NCBI GenBank assembly: GCA_964017045.1
Contig: OZ024795.1
Coordinates: forward strand, 26,217,366 to 26,281,365
DNA length: 64,000 nucleotides
Reading direction: 5' to 3'
DNA from: Omphiscola glabra
Lineage: Eukaryota > Mollusca > Gastropoda > Lymnaeidae
In this document: one piece after another, positions 23,008-36,475 of the stretch
How positions within the stretch are numbered: the stretch's first letter is position 1
How the letters are laid out: each line of letters starts with the position of its first letter
Made by a program: the position numbers and the translations under genes
Notes under the pieces: generated by a model
Told to the model about the DNA's origin: nothing
Seen by the model: only the letters and a program-made list of their open reading frames with translations
Database searches by the model: none

Positions 23008-23420
23008 GCAAACGGGATTTTAACCAAAACGTGATTTTATCTGTGTTGTTTCTGATATAGTTTTTCAGTCGCATCTTATGTTTAAAAAAAAATCATATAT
23101 TGATCTTTCATCTTACATGGTACTTGTATCAGGCATACTGCTTATAGTCTTAGAAATTTTTTGTATCTTACATATAATTTTATCAGATATTTGTATTGTA
23201 TCTGACAAAGTGCTTGTATCTGACATGTTCTAGGTATTCAGAGGAGGTGAACATTAAACAACGACCCTAATAAAAAATTTGAGAATGACATGGCGCTAAT
23301 AAACAAAGGTGGGTAGCTATTCGAATTCAATTAATTAAAGGGTTTCTTCACCTCTGATGCTTTCGCTCACGCTCCCCCACCCCCACAACCCGGGGGGGGG
23401 GGATTGAGTGGCATTCCAGG

Positions 23421-23574
23421 CAATGTTCCCTTTAAGCGGCCGCGCAGCTACTTCACAGATGCCGCGCAGCAGTATTGAGCATCCGCGCAGCAAATTTTTA
23501 TAAAAATACATTCGAACTTTTCACACAACTTTATGATTTTGCACACGAAACAGCAAACCTTAGAGGGAACATTG
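23421..23574. mobile_element. hAT-type MITE (154 bp)
   Basis: Terminal inverted repeats caatgttccct (23,421) and agggaacattg (ending 23,574). They are flanked by 8-bp target duplications that agree at 7 of 8 bases (attccagg at 23,413-23,420; gttccagg at 23,575-23,582). The interior has several 'gcgcgg' words and no transposase. Confidence 0.75.
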
Positions 23575-23599
23575 GTTCCAGGGTTTCGAAATGATGACA

Positions 23600-24622
23600 T
23601 AAGAACAGGAGCGTCATAGACTTTTAAGCTATGATATAAATGTTCTTTTACATTTTTTAAACATATTTCTTCATCAACATATTTCATTATGTAATGTAAC
23701 AAGTTCTATTGTACATGTTCTACAATTCTCTTTGCAACTGTTCAAAACGAATGAAGTCAAATTTAACACAAAAATTAATCCAACTGCCTTGCTAATTATG
23801 TAATAGGTGCGAGAATAAATAAAACAATTTATTTTGGGTACAGGGTTATTGAAAATGTTTCGAAACACTGGCTATTAAAGAAACGCTTTAAAATTCATTA
23901 AATCTCATCTATTTGACACAAGGCATAAAGTTTCCATGTGTATTAGATGATGTCTCTCGATTGGATAACTTGTAAGATGAAAACCATTTGTCCATCAGTG
24001 CTACTGAAATAATATGTAATGCTCTCTCTTAGGGTTAATAAAAGTGCTTGGGGGGGGGGAGGTGGAGAAGACTGCGATCAGGCTAGGTAATAAGTGTACA
24101 CGTTAGTGGATAGCCTGAAATAGGATGCAACGAACACAACGAACGTTTTCTCGAGAAGCATTTGTCAGCAAACAGGACATCAGAAAGGAAACAATCGTTC
24201 TTAGTTTTCTATTTGTCTCTTTTGTTTGTGTTATAATTTTAGCACGTTTTCCACCACCTCATGCGACTTATTTCCTTAGCGATCAATTATCTAGCTTTCA
24301 GTTCCAGAATATTCGTACAAACGACTTCTTCTTAAAAGATCCATGCACATTTGTCTCTTTATTTTAAATGGCAGCTTTTATTTCCCTTTTAGTCAATTTT
24401 CCAAAATATTTTTTAAAAATCATTAACAATGAATTTGAGTCTAGCAGCAGCTGCCTCAACTTTGTATTTTATAATCAAAGGCGTTTGGACCTTGTAAGAT
24501 GGAATTTGTGTTTAATAGAAAGATAACTGTTTAGGGAAATATTTCAGTATAATTTCAGGGCACCGTTATCTTATATTTTAAAGTTTACGCACTACGAAAT
24601 ATAATAATCTATAGTAAATCGT
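23600..24622. promoter_or_regulatory. Upstream region of the polycystin-like gene
   Basis: No coding exon is recognised. The 80-codon frame at 24,125-24,367 shows no family motif. A G-run lies at 24,050-24,058. Promoter and 5' untranslated exon positions cannot be fixed from sequence alone. Confidence 0.35.
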
Positions 24623-24890
24623 ATGGTCACAGGTTGTCTCTTTGGCTTGCTACTTATTCTGACGTTCAGTAACGCACAGCTTACAGGAATCACCATAGTG
24701 GGGGATGAAGGAGAAGTCATTTACATCAACGCCCCAAAATCTTCTTCATGTGGACTCCATATTTTTATAAGCAATGACAATGACTTTAAAGTCAACGTGA
24801 CCGTCATGGGGGAAAATGAGACTCAGAATGACATTGTTCCCTCACATAGCACCCTACTGCCGATCCCGCTAACAATCGACATACCGAGAG
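24623..24890 (+). CDS. Exon 1: signal peptide and first sandwich
   Basis: Starts at ATG 24,623. It encodes a hydrophobic leader ending SNA before Gln, then a beta-rich segment with NVTVMGENET. Donor AG|GTAAGT at 24,891; ends with 1 nt of a split Gly codon. Confidence 0.85.
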
Positions 24891-27800
24891 GTAAGTAAAC
24901 TTATTAGATTCGATAGTGTCTTTAGCAATAAAATGTGTTTTTTCTTTTCACTTCCATTGGGGACCATTGATAAAGCTTAAAGTGTTGAATGAAAATGATA
25001 AAAAAGTTATTTAAGAAACATTAAAAACGTTTCTCTTTAAATAGATTTTTTGGACATCAGAGCGCTCTGATCTTGTTAAAATAGCATGGATACAAGCGCG
25101 ATAAAAGTATTGAGTCAATCAATCATGCTTTGTGCCCTATCTTTGCTGTAGCGTAACAGCAGTGGCTTGGGGAGAGGTAAGATCATGTACATTCAAGTAA
25201 GTCTGGGAAAATTGATTTTCATTTTCTTTTGAGGAAATTATAATTTAGGAAATATAAGGGGGCATTACAAAAGTCAGCAACAACAAAAATAACAACAAAA
25301 ACTGCTTTCAATCATTGACTCGCAAACATTTGTTTTGCAATACAAAGATTATAACTATATTTATGTATTCAAAATTCGTAGAAACAGAGAAACTGAAACT
25401 AAAACGGAAATCATTACTCATGGTGTTTTTAACACTAGGAATATTCAATTTGTGGTGTCTTTTATACGGCAAAAAATTACCCTATGATGTCTCTTATACA
25501 ACAATACTCACACTATGGTGTCTCTAATACAACCAATAGTTACCTTATGATCTCTCAAATACAACCAATTGTTACCTTATGATCTCTCAAATGCAGCTAT
25601 ACTCAACCTATGCTACCTCTAATGCAAACAAATGGCATTAAATGATATATCTAATACAACCAATACTCACCCAATATGTGTCTGATACAACAAATACTCA
25701 TCGTTTGATGCCTATAATACAAATATGAGCTGGCAGGACGAAATCCACAAGGCCTGGGATTATTCTTATAGGATTATTAGCTGGTTCCCAACAGCAAATC
25801 GCCTCTCTCCACGCCGCTGGATGACCCCACATCATGTGGATGATACAGCATGGCACCAGTGGCTTCGCAGGAGTTGCCGGAATGTTTCATTGTATCAATG
25901 TTATCCGCCTATTAAGACTCCATCTCCGGGGTGCTGGTGGTGTTTTTGCTTGACTGCGCTTTGGCGGGGATTGAACTCCTGACCATCAGCTTGAGATTTG
26001 CTCAGTTTAGACTACTCGGCTACCCAGAACCCATATACAAATATAAATTAAAGAAAATGTACACACTTTTTACCGTATTCTACCTTAAAATGAAAAATTG
26101 CTATTTCAATATAATATTTTAATGCTTGTCATTCAACATGTCCTATTTTTATATCAAAATACAGAGGTAATATCAGGTTAGTAAAACAAAAAAACTTTGA
26201 AAATGTTTCCAAGATGTCTGAAATTAGATTTTATTTCATAATCATATCCTTGAAACTTTTTAAAAACTAATTGTACCCCAAATATGGGGCGTCCAATTTG
26301 TATCCCTATAGCCATCAATATGTGATCATGAAGTAGTCGCTTACAATATAATGGATCTAAAAATAAAATGTATTGCAGAAACAATTAATAATCATCACTT
26401 GGGATAAAACTAGAGCATTTAATTCTCAGAAGTGTTGTTCTAAGATTAATGCGTGTATGTGTCTTTTTGCAGGGGTTCCGTCTCTAACAGTCAACGTTAC
26501 GGTCACCTTAGATGAAAACATCCCAAACAACACTCAGTTAATTCACGACGTCTACGGTAACACGACGAACATAACAACAACAGCAGCCACACCTCAGGTC
26601 AAGGTTCAATATTTCGTTAAAGAGATGACGCTGGTTAACTACGTCACTCTGGGAGGAGTTTCGGTGTCGGGGAACACCATAGTTATCACACAGTCCAACT
26701 GCAGCGTCGTGGCTTCAATCTCGGCGGGAACTCGACCAAGTTTCACTTTTACTGTGAGTAAAAATTTACTAATCTGAGAAGAATATCCCAGAGTATTCCT
26801 GAAATCCACAGCGGATTAAGCTTGCACCATTCAACACACTTTTATAACACACCCTTTTACATGTAAACCCAAATATAACTTTTGGCTTCGTTTGTCTTGA
26901 GGGGCTTGTGTAAATATACGTCGGGGGAAATAACCTTGCATGTAATAAGAGAATGACGTTAAGCTTTATAAAACCAATTACCCGTGCATTTTTAAATTAT
27001 TATTTGTATTGTTCGTCCTTCGCACGCGACGATGACCAAGGCTTGAGGGAGAGTAGCTCAATTTGTCAGCCTTACTCTTTCGTCCTCGCCTTTTTGATTT
27101 AATGGCAAGACTTTGTCAGGAAGATTAGAAATAGATCAAGTTACAGTAGATGACCAGCAGTGTGTCTTGTGTGTTTTACTGTGCCCTTTACGTGTTCTAC
27201 GTCACAAGACGTGTCGGAATTTTCATCGTGTCAATGTCATACCGCCTACGGGACTCCATCTCTGGGTTAGATTTCAGAGTTTGCATATGCATCTACTAAG
27301 GCAGAGACGACAAAGTCTATGTGTTAAATGACAAAATTAAACGTTTATAGAATAACATATTTACCTGCACACTAGAATTACTAGTGAAAAAAATGAGCAA
27401 AAAGCAGAAAGCATGCCAGCTACATGTTCATAATGCGATTTGGCAACCACCGGTATAAGAAATAACCAATATAAGAATTATGAAGGTGATAAAAAAAACA
27501 CATCACAATTTAATCTACGGCGCTAAGTTCAACTAACACATATAATTTATACGCCCATGAAATATAAATCACTACAATACTATGAACAGATTCTAAGTGC
27601 GGATGACATTAATTTCGTCCTCAGTTCTGGTTACATTAATGCAAACAATTGGCTGGAGAATACGAGAACTAAACACCTTAAAGGTAAACGCTATGCTCAC
27701 TAGCCGTGACATCTCACTGACCCCGCTATATCCCCCAAAAAATGTGGCTGTAAAGGTCAGGGTCGATCGACTATCGCTTGCAGACGAAGTGGGACACGAA

Positions 27801-30800
27801 TATACCACGTGATTAGAACACAAGTAAAGTATTGTTCGGAAACTAAATGGACTGTGTATATTTTATCTCCCCATGAGGATCATAATGGTGTCTACCAAAA
27901 GTGACTGAGACTTGTTTAGCCGGAAAAGAAATAACGTTGACGTACGTGAGCTATTTCACATGACACCCCGGAACATGGCTACATTTCTCCACTAAGCTGA
28001 AGTATTTGCCAATAGGATGTACACAAGTTATGATCTGTATTATTGTAGTCGGGGGAAATACTTAATGGAATATTTGTACGGAGGAGACGGGGGCATTATA
28101 TAATTTTATTACGGCTGGAAAAAATATCGAGGGGTGTACAGCAGTGTCAGGGGCGTATATTACGATCAGTGGGTAAGAGTTCAGGAGACCTTAATTAAGT
28201 TTTAAGGCATATAGTGTTTGTGTGTCCATCACCATACTCAAGATTTGAATGTCATTCGGCAGGCTCAAGATCTGGGGTTATCATTGGTCAGAAAGACGAT
28301 TTTGGGTCTCAATCAAACTGAGAAAAAGGATTGTCATTTTTTTTTAAAGTTTAGGTTAAGGCTATGGAAGAATGATTCTTTGAAAAGTGTCAAAAAGCTA
28401 TATTTTTCTATAACCTTCATAAAAGCAAATGTATTTGTATGCATCTGTATAATTATTCTGTTGTAGAGACATGTCGAACACTATTCTTCTGCTTGTGGTG
28501 AGCAGCACATATTCCTAGGTTTAGTTATTTTCTACATATGAATAAGACTCAATGGGGCATAAAACATGGAATATCGGATAATGGGGGATTCCTTCTCCCA
28601 TAGCTGTTCATCTCCATGTTATGTATGTGTGTGTGTGTGCAGTTTTTGCTTGTTGGTTAGTTTTTTTTTAAAACGAAGATTTGCTGCAGACTTCAGGAAA
28701 GACCTGATTGGGATGTAAATTGAGGTCATTGACTTGGCTGCATGGCCAGGGTTTAAAGTTGGCTTGAGGGCAGAAAAGGAAGCTTTATTTTTCTGATATC
28801 TAAAAATATACAGGAAGGGAAGAGATTGATGTTTCTTCAGTGCTATACTGCCGAGATTTGAACGGGAACAAAAAATGATCACGCGCTACTTAACAATCGG
28901 GTGCTGAACGCAAGACAACGAAAACCCATCACGACTTCGTGACCCAAAGCGTTCGTGGACGAGAACCGGTTAGTTTGGTCTATGTTATCACTGAGCTTTG
29001 TAGGCAACCTTCACAATTATACTGTTGTACTTATTTCTTTAAAATTTAATTAATCTTTTGGCTATTCACCATGCATGCTCTAAAGCTCCATCATACTTTA
29101 TTCTAAGATAAGGGATCTGCATCAGACCTTCTTTTGATATAAGGGAACTGCGCTTGTTAAAACGGTTTGTGATAAACAGACATTTCATTATGTTTCTGTT
29201 ATGTTATTATATTTTATGTTATGTTTCTCAATGTTTACATATTGTCATTTTGGTATTATTTAGTTTTCATGACACCGTTTATAATGACACCTTGTATGCC
29301 GACACCGTTTATAATGACACCGTGTATGCCGACACCGTTTATAATGACACCTTTTATAATGGAAGCGCTTATGATGACATCGCAACTCGTGTGTTGTTGT
29401 TTTTTTCTTTTATTGCTTCCTCTTCCAAGTATCTTTGTTTTACACACAAAAAAACGCACTGTAGACATTAGATACATTGGTAAAGAAAAGACCATTACTT
29501 TTCTTTAGGTAACTTATCACAATCAAAGTGATCTCAGCCGTACCTATCCAGTTAACTTCACCAAAGGCTCGAATAATGGGAAGAGTCAGACTGTATATTT
29601 TAAAGCTGGCGACGAAGGAAACTACACAGTAACAGTGAATGTCACATGCCCTTGTAACTCCAGTGACATCAGCACTTATAGTGTGAGCGCTTTCCTTCCA
29701 ATCGGAACATTATATTTTGGTAAGCTCAAACACTTTCTTTATTCCAGAACTTTGTCCAGAACTTGTTTCCTCTTTTTCTTAAATGTCGAAATGTGCTGAT
29801 GTTTTAAATAAGGGCCAGCCAGCCACCACATATTTTATAATGGTAAGTTCTTTGGAGACTGTAGTTGGTAGGTATTGTGATAACCAAGATTGACTAGTAT
29901 TTTGTAATTCATGTCACATCCCTTGTAAAATCAACCATCCATGATTGACTAAGTTTCGACCAATTCAGGCTCACACACAATATTGTCATGAAATTACACC
30001 AGCACAAAGTCCAATAAAATTCATTTTGAGACAGATAATGGGGATACTTATTTTGATGTCGTTTACCACTTTCTTTGTACCGATTGAATCCTCATCAAAT
30101 TTTCCTTTACAGTTATATCTTAATGGGGAATCAGCTCCAGAGATCCTAGAAATGTGACATTATTAGGGTCTCAAATCGGACATGATTTTCCAAGAAAGGC
30201 CAGTCAACACTCACCTAGAAACAAAATGACATCTTCATCCCTCTCCATCTTGCAGCTTTAATGAAAGTTACTTCGGTTTGCTTCCCCTTTCATCTCCTCG
30301 CCACTTGATGTAAACCTTTTTTGTTAAGCCTTGACAGTTCATGTCCTGGAATGTGAGTGGTGACATTTCTCCACTTCTTTACAGTTCCGAATCCTTACAT
30401 TGGTTTGCGTGCTGGAATTCTGCCACTTTCTGTTAAGAACAAACTTATCTGAACAAAAATGGGCCTGTTTTGCTTGAATAAATGCAAGACAATCCTTTGA
30501 AAACGATTTCTGATCAGGCCGATAGCCTTTCAAAATTGACAAAGGGAAAGCAATGCTTCCATCGTTTTTTTTTTTTTTTTTTGGGTTGCTCTAGAGGAAA
30601 AGGTTTATGCCCTACCTTGACACAACTCACAAGTTGAGGCAATGAAAACTGATCAGTTTCAAATTCCCCAACGTCGAAAGGCTGCAACAGAAAGTCTCCA
30701 ATTAGCTTTCTCAAAGAATTGATGTTTTCGCCAATTGGATCTCCTTTGTAAACTGTTGTTCGAATTCCACTGCTGATGACCACAACTTCCTAATTTTCCC

Positions 30801-33800
30801 CGCCTCCTGTTTGCTACTCTTCTTCTAGTTTGACCAAAGAACTTGTTGTTGGTACATCTGAAGTCTTTATAAAATCCGATGACAAATAATGTTTGCTTTA
30901 GCCGTATGAATGCCATCTTCTTTTCTCTTTCGTTATTGACGCTTTCCACAACACATTGACTGATTTATTTCAAAAATGTCTTCTGGGAGAGATGTATAAT
31001 TTTTTTTTAAAAATACACTTAAATGTTCTGTCGTTAGCCTTCACATGCGCGTACTGGTATATATTAGTGAGAGTCTAAAGCAGGGGTGGGAACCTATGGC
31101 TCTCGAGCCAAATGTGGCTCTACTGATGGCTGCATCTGGCTCGCAGACGAATGGTCGATTATAAAAAAAAATGTTTCTTTAGACTCCTTTGATCTACATA
31201 TTAATTCCATATCAATATTTCATTCTACAAATGACCTAAAGTCTACTGCAGCTCAGCATCAGAAGTGGTAAAGGAGATCAACTCCGCTGACCTAAAAGAC
31301 AGACAAATTGCAACCCTGCACACATTTACTTGAAGATTTTAGTTTTAAACATAATGTATGGCTCTCACAGAATTACTTTTCAAAATATGTGGTGCCCATG
31401 GCTCTCTCAGAATTATTTTTCAAAATATGTGGTGTCCATGGCTCTCTCAGACAAAAAGGTTCCCGACCCCTGGTCTAAAGTCTAGTTAAAGTTATAGTTT
31501 CAAAGTTTACCTAACTTAGCGTTGAACTAAATAATTATTTCTTTTTAAGTTTTTGCCATCTCAGGACATAACTTTAAAAACCTCTCATACCCAGACAACT
31601 TAAACACCTTTACAAAAATTGTATGCCTCTTCTCCCATATAGTATTTTGACCACTAAATGCAAAAAATATTTTCAGTTGACATTTTAGCAACGAAACGTT
31701 ATCACAACCACGTTAGTAAATAATTGTTATTTGGCAACGCACTATAAACACAACCACGGTTAATCCGAGTTGCCTATTGGAAACGCGTTTTGAACACAAA
31801 CAAGATAGTACACAAATAGCATAATGGAAACGCGTTTTGAACACAAACAAGATAGTACACAAATAGCCTAATGGAAACGCATTTTGAACACAAACAAGGT
31901 AGTACCAAAAAAGCTAATGGCAACACAATTTAAACAAACTCAAAGTGGTACTGAATTGCTTATTACTTTTTCATGAACATATTTTCATATTTGATACTAA
32001 AGTCTCATTGGCTGAACGTGACACTTTAAAATCCACTGTGATCCGTTCTCACCCCTACTAACATATCGGCCGTGATTCCTGTTGTTGCAAGCGCATTGCA
32101 AGATATTCCTTGTTCTAGAAAACGCAACTCGTCAATGATTTGTACAAACATGTTGGAACATATCCACCTGGTCCATCCATAAAACCATACACACAAAAAC
32201 AACAAAAAACGTATACTCAATTTTTTCACCTGGTCCATCCATAAAACCATACACACAAAAACAACAAAAAACGTATACTCAATTTTTTCACCCATTGAGC
32301 GATATAATTTATATTTTAGATATTTCAAACATACTCAATTTTTTCACCCATTGAGCGATATAATTTATATTTTAGATATTTCAGCATACTCAATTTTTTC
32401 ACCCATTGAGCGATATAATTTATATTTTAGATATTTCAAACATACTCATTTTTTATATTAATTAATGGCCCACCCATGTGAAATATGATTAATGATTTAT
32501 GATGTTGCACATGTGGTATTTCTAAAAACCAAGACGTGTGCATTTCAATATGTGTACCAAACAGTGGTATACTTAGAGAGTGCGAAAGAGATATTTTATA
32601 AACATTTATTTTTGCATTTATGTAGTTTCACATGATGTATCATTTATTAAGAATCAGTTATGTAAATAGGTAAACTTCTGGTCAAAACACATTTCACATT
32701 TAATTCATTTTATCCTTCGAAAATATATTTTTTTTTACTGCCAAGGCTTTTTTTAAAGGGAGTTAAGTCGTAAAAAACGCTTTTAAAGGGGGCTAAACTG
32801 TATTACCGTTCTTGATTCTTTGACACCAACAAGTATTTTGAAAAAGATGAAAAACAGATTTTTGGGGATTGGGGGGGGGGTGTGGTCTGATAATTTTATA
32901 GAATGCGTTGTTATCGGCAACGAGTCTATGTGCCAAGTTTCTGCTCGATAAGATGACGGAAGTGGGTCAATTAACCAACCAAAATTTTGACACAAAGCAG
33001 CAAAATAAAATCAAAGTTAAAAACAAAACAGAGAAATAAACTATGACTATCCCATGCTCTTTGATCATGTATGACGATCCCATGCTCTTTGATCATGTTG
33101 TTTAATTTGAGATACATTTATAAAAACCATTTACTCTGTTTTTATATAATTACATGTCGACTAGTTGCCTGCATGGTGAACCTTGCAAAAATATAATATT
33201 TTTTAATTCTTAAATACATTTGCATGTTTTTTTTTCATTTTAGACCCTACATTCGAGAAAACTCCAAACCGGGGACGCACAAGTACTTTTTACCCAAAGG
33301 AACTTATCGGATTTGCTATAAAAACAAACTGGACTTCAAAATCTAAAAACAATGTAAAAACGGTTTGGGTCATAATTTAAAATATTTTCTCGCTGCCATT
33401 TGCTCACTAACAGAAAAGGCAGATTTTTATACCAAAAATATCAACAGTTAGTTAATTTTGTAATTTTCAAAATCGCTAAATATTTAAATCATTAAAAAAA
33501 ATCATTTTTTTTTTAGAAACTATGATTACAACAAGAGTATATCTAAGTAGTAATTAACTTCTTTGGCGTATTGGCTTACTTTGGGATAGTTGATGTTTTC
33601 ATCAATGTAATAGGCCACGTGTACCATGGACTGGGGGGACCGTACGAGCGTTCTTACAAAGGTTTTAGTTCTCGACCCAAAAATTAAAATGGCATACAAC
33701 TCCACCCACATGTACGAAGACACTGGAACTTACCTGGCGACCGTTCACTGTTTCAACCCAGTATCTAAAGGTATAGTAATAGTTGAGTATCTGAAAGTAT

Positions 33801-36437
33801 AGAAATTTTGATTGTCTGAAGTTAAAGTAGTGGTTGAGCATCTGAAGGTATAGTCACGGTTGGGTATCTGAAGGTATAGTGATGGTTGAGTATCTGAAGG
33901 TATAGTGATGGTTGTGTTTAATAAATAATAAATGCTTACCTATTCGCACGTTATTGGTACTTTTAAAAAACTTTGTTTAAATCGTGTCATTCGAAAAGAT
34001 GAATACTGATAGCTATTTTTGTCCTTGTCTCATAGCGATGTAATACTTTTGCAATAAACATTATTAAAATCTTGTTTTCTGTAGAATAGAGTTGTTGGTA
34101 TTGTGTTGCGTATGCTGCCTTTTCATTGCGTTTATTGTTGGGGCTTTTATATGCAAGCTATTAAACTGCAGATATGATTTCTTGGCCACGTCTGTTAACA
34201 CGTTAATGTTAAAATGGTATGGAATTATCAGCTGTCGCATAAATTAACAAAACAAATACGATACTTCTCATGGGTGGCCAAAATAGACTCTGACAAACTG
34301 TAAGGCTCTTGAATATAGCAACGCCCATAGCTCTTAATGTGGTGCCAAAACAATTATCCTCAATGTATCCTAAACTATTCAAGTAAAATACTCTGTTACA
34401 CTTGAAGCCATATGTGTACGCTGACATCGTCATAACAGTGCTAACTTACCAGCTAAAATTGGTTTGCATAAATGTTGCCTATTGTGAAAATTATGTTATT
34501 TTGGCATGTTTTAAAGCGTATCCGGAAATTTGATCGAAAGAAATTTGGTCGACGGAAAATTGATCGACGGAAATTTGATCGAACGGAAATTTGGTCGAAT
34601 CGTTTTTTTTTTTTATTTATACGTTAAAATTTTGCGTCAAATTTCTTTTTGAACGCATTATTTTGTTTTACTATATGGTATAGTGCGTTCAAAAAGAAAA
34701 TTTGACGCAAAATTTTAACGTCTCGACTGAAAAAAAGATTCGACCAAATTTCCGTTCGATCAAATTACCGTCGATCAATTTTCCGTCGACGAAATTTCTT
34801 TCGATCAAATTTCCGGCAACCGTTTTGAAGTGATTTCTTTCATAAAGGATGATTGTGACGCAAAAACTAAAGGCATAAAATATATTCAAACATTTATGTA
34901 ATGTCTTTCACTTAGATTGTGTTTGATGATAAGTTCAATGCTAATATTTATTTCCCAAAACCTAACAGCAAACAGCAGTGCCTACTACTACATAATATCA
35001 CCAGCAGCAGACGCCGGTGCTGTGTTGGAGAAAAACCTCGTGCCTTTTGCCAGCGACACATTGCAGGGAAATGTAACTCTGATAATCACCCATAAATACC
35101 TCAAGGGGAATTACACAGATCTGAACATAACTGTGTATTTTGGGGACAACACTACCGGTGTGTCATTCCCTTTCATGCACCCGAATATTTCGTACACACA
35201 TACTTACAATGCCAAGGGCAACTACAGCATTGACGTCTACTTCCAAGCATTTGGTCAGAAAAACTCAACTAAGGTGACGCTTAGAGTTGGTTTGATTCTG
35301 GATTTTTTCCAGGAAAAGTACCGACGTCTTATAAGAGTGATTGAACCGACCGTCTTTAAGCTTGTAAGAGTCACGTCAAATGAAACTTACAACGCAACGT
35401 TTCAAATGAACCCAGGGAACGACCAGAAAACATTTGATTTCAATGTGAGAACCGTTAAAACTGAAACTATTTACTCAGATGTGGGTCCGAATCAGGCCAC
35501 GGCCGTTGTGGATTATGACGGGGTATTGGAGGCGGCGACATATGATTTCGAAACGTATGTACCTTGCATTTCAACGGTAGATTTATTCGATCTAACGTAC
35601 AGAGAGATGGATACGCCCTTAAAGGTATGGCTGTCAACAATACCGACAATAAGTGCGAGGGCAGAGAGAACAATCAGTTGCAACAGCTCCGACAAATTTC
35701 TCATCGAATGGAAGTTACTCAAACTTGATACGTCAACCACTACTAACAACTGGACTTCCGTGTCACTGCCAAGTCAAAACGAAAGCGCCATAGCATTCGA
35801 TTTTAGTCATGTCATCAAAGACATTGGCATGTATGAAATTACGATAAATATGTCCGTCATTGGTAGAAAAGAGAAAGAGAGTGACATTATGTTCATGAAC
35901 GTTACTTTCCCTCCAATCGAGGCAGGCATCGGCGGTGGTGTCTTCAAGCAGGCCAAGCTGGGAAGCACGCTAAATTTAAACGCTGTCTCGTACTCCAGAG
36001 ATCCTGCTGACAAAAATTATAAGCTGACTTTTTCCTGGGCTTGCTACAAATTGAATTCAAGAGATGAGATACCCCGATACACCCAGCCTTACAACAACGA
36101 CACGAGTTACAGATCGCTGCCCAACTGCACTAACTCAAAGATGACGTCGGCGGGTAGTATCAATTTGACTACTCTTAACTTCACAGAAAATGACATTCTG
36201 CTGATTGAGACCACAGCTCAAACAGATGATAGATATGATGTTGCCACTCAGGCCATTGAATTGATGGCAACACAGCAACCAAACGTAACTATTGAGTGAG
36301 TATTCATAACTAATTTGAACAATAATGTTTGTTTCTTCTTAAAATTAACTCTGTTCGGGCTAAAATAAATTGAAGACATACATTCCTTATTGTTGGGCTA
36401 TAACTCTATAAAATTTGGGAATCTTTTTTCTTTACAC

Positions 36438-36475
<38 letters not shown>

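Noticed and set aside
21909..23074. Very long open frames on both strands (up to 372 codons) made of hexapeptide repeats
   Set aside because: They arise because the 18-bp satellite unit is divisible by three and lacks stops; no non-repeat coding sequence is attached.
24125..24367. Separate small gene upstream of the receptor
   Set aside because: 80 codons, no motif, AT-rich region; could be untranslated leader but unsupported.
25960..26028. Functional tRNA gene
   Set aside because: Only A- and B-box-like words; no cloverleaf can be formed and a SINE body follows.
28840..28960. Second tRNA-derived SINE head
   Set aside because: B-box-like word present but the distance to any A-box-like word is too short.
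33590..33613. Earlier acceptor for exon 5 at 33,589
   Set aside because: Phase is compatible but the reading frame meets TAA within seven codons.
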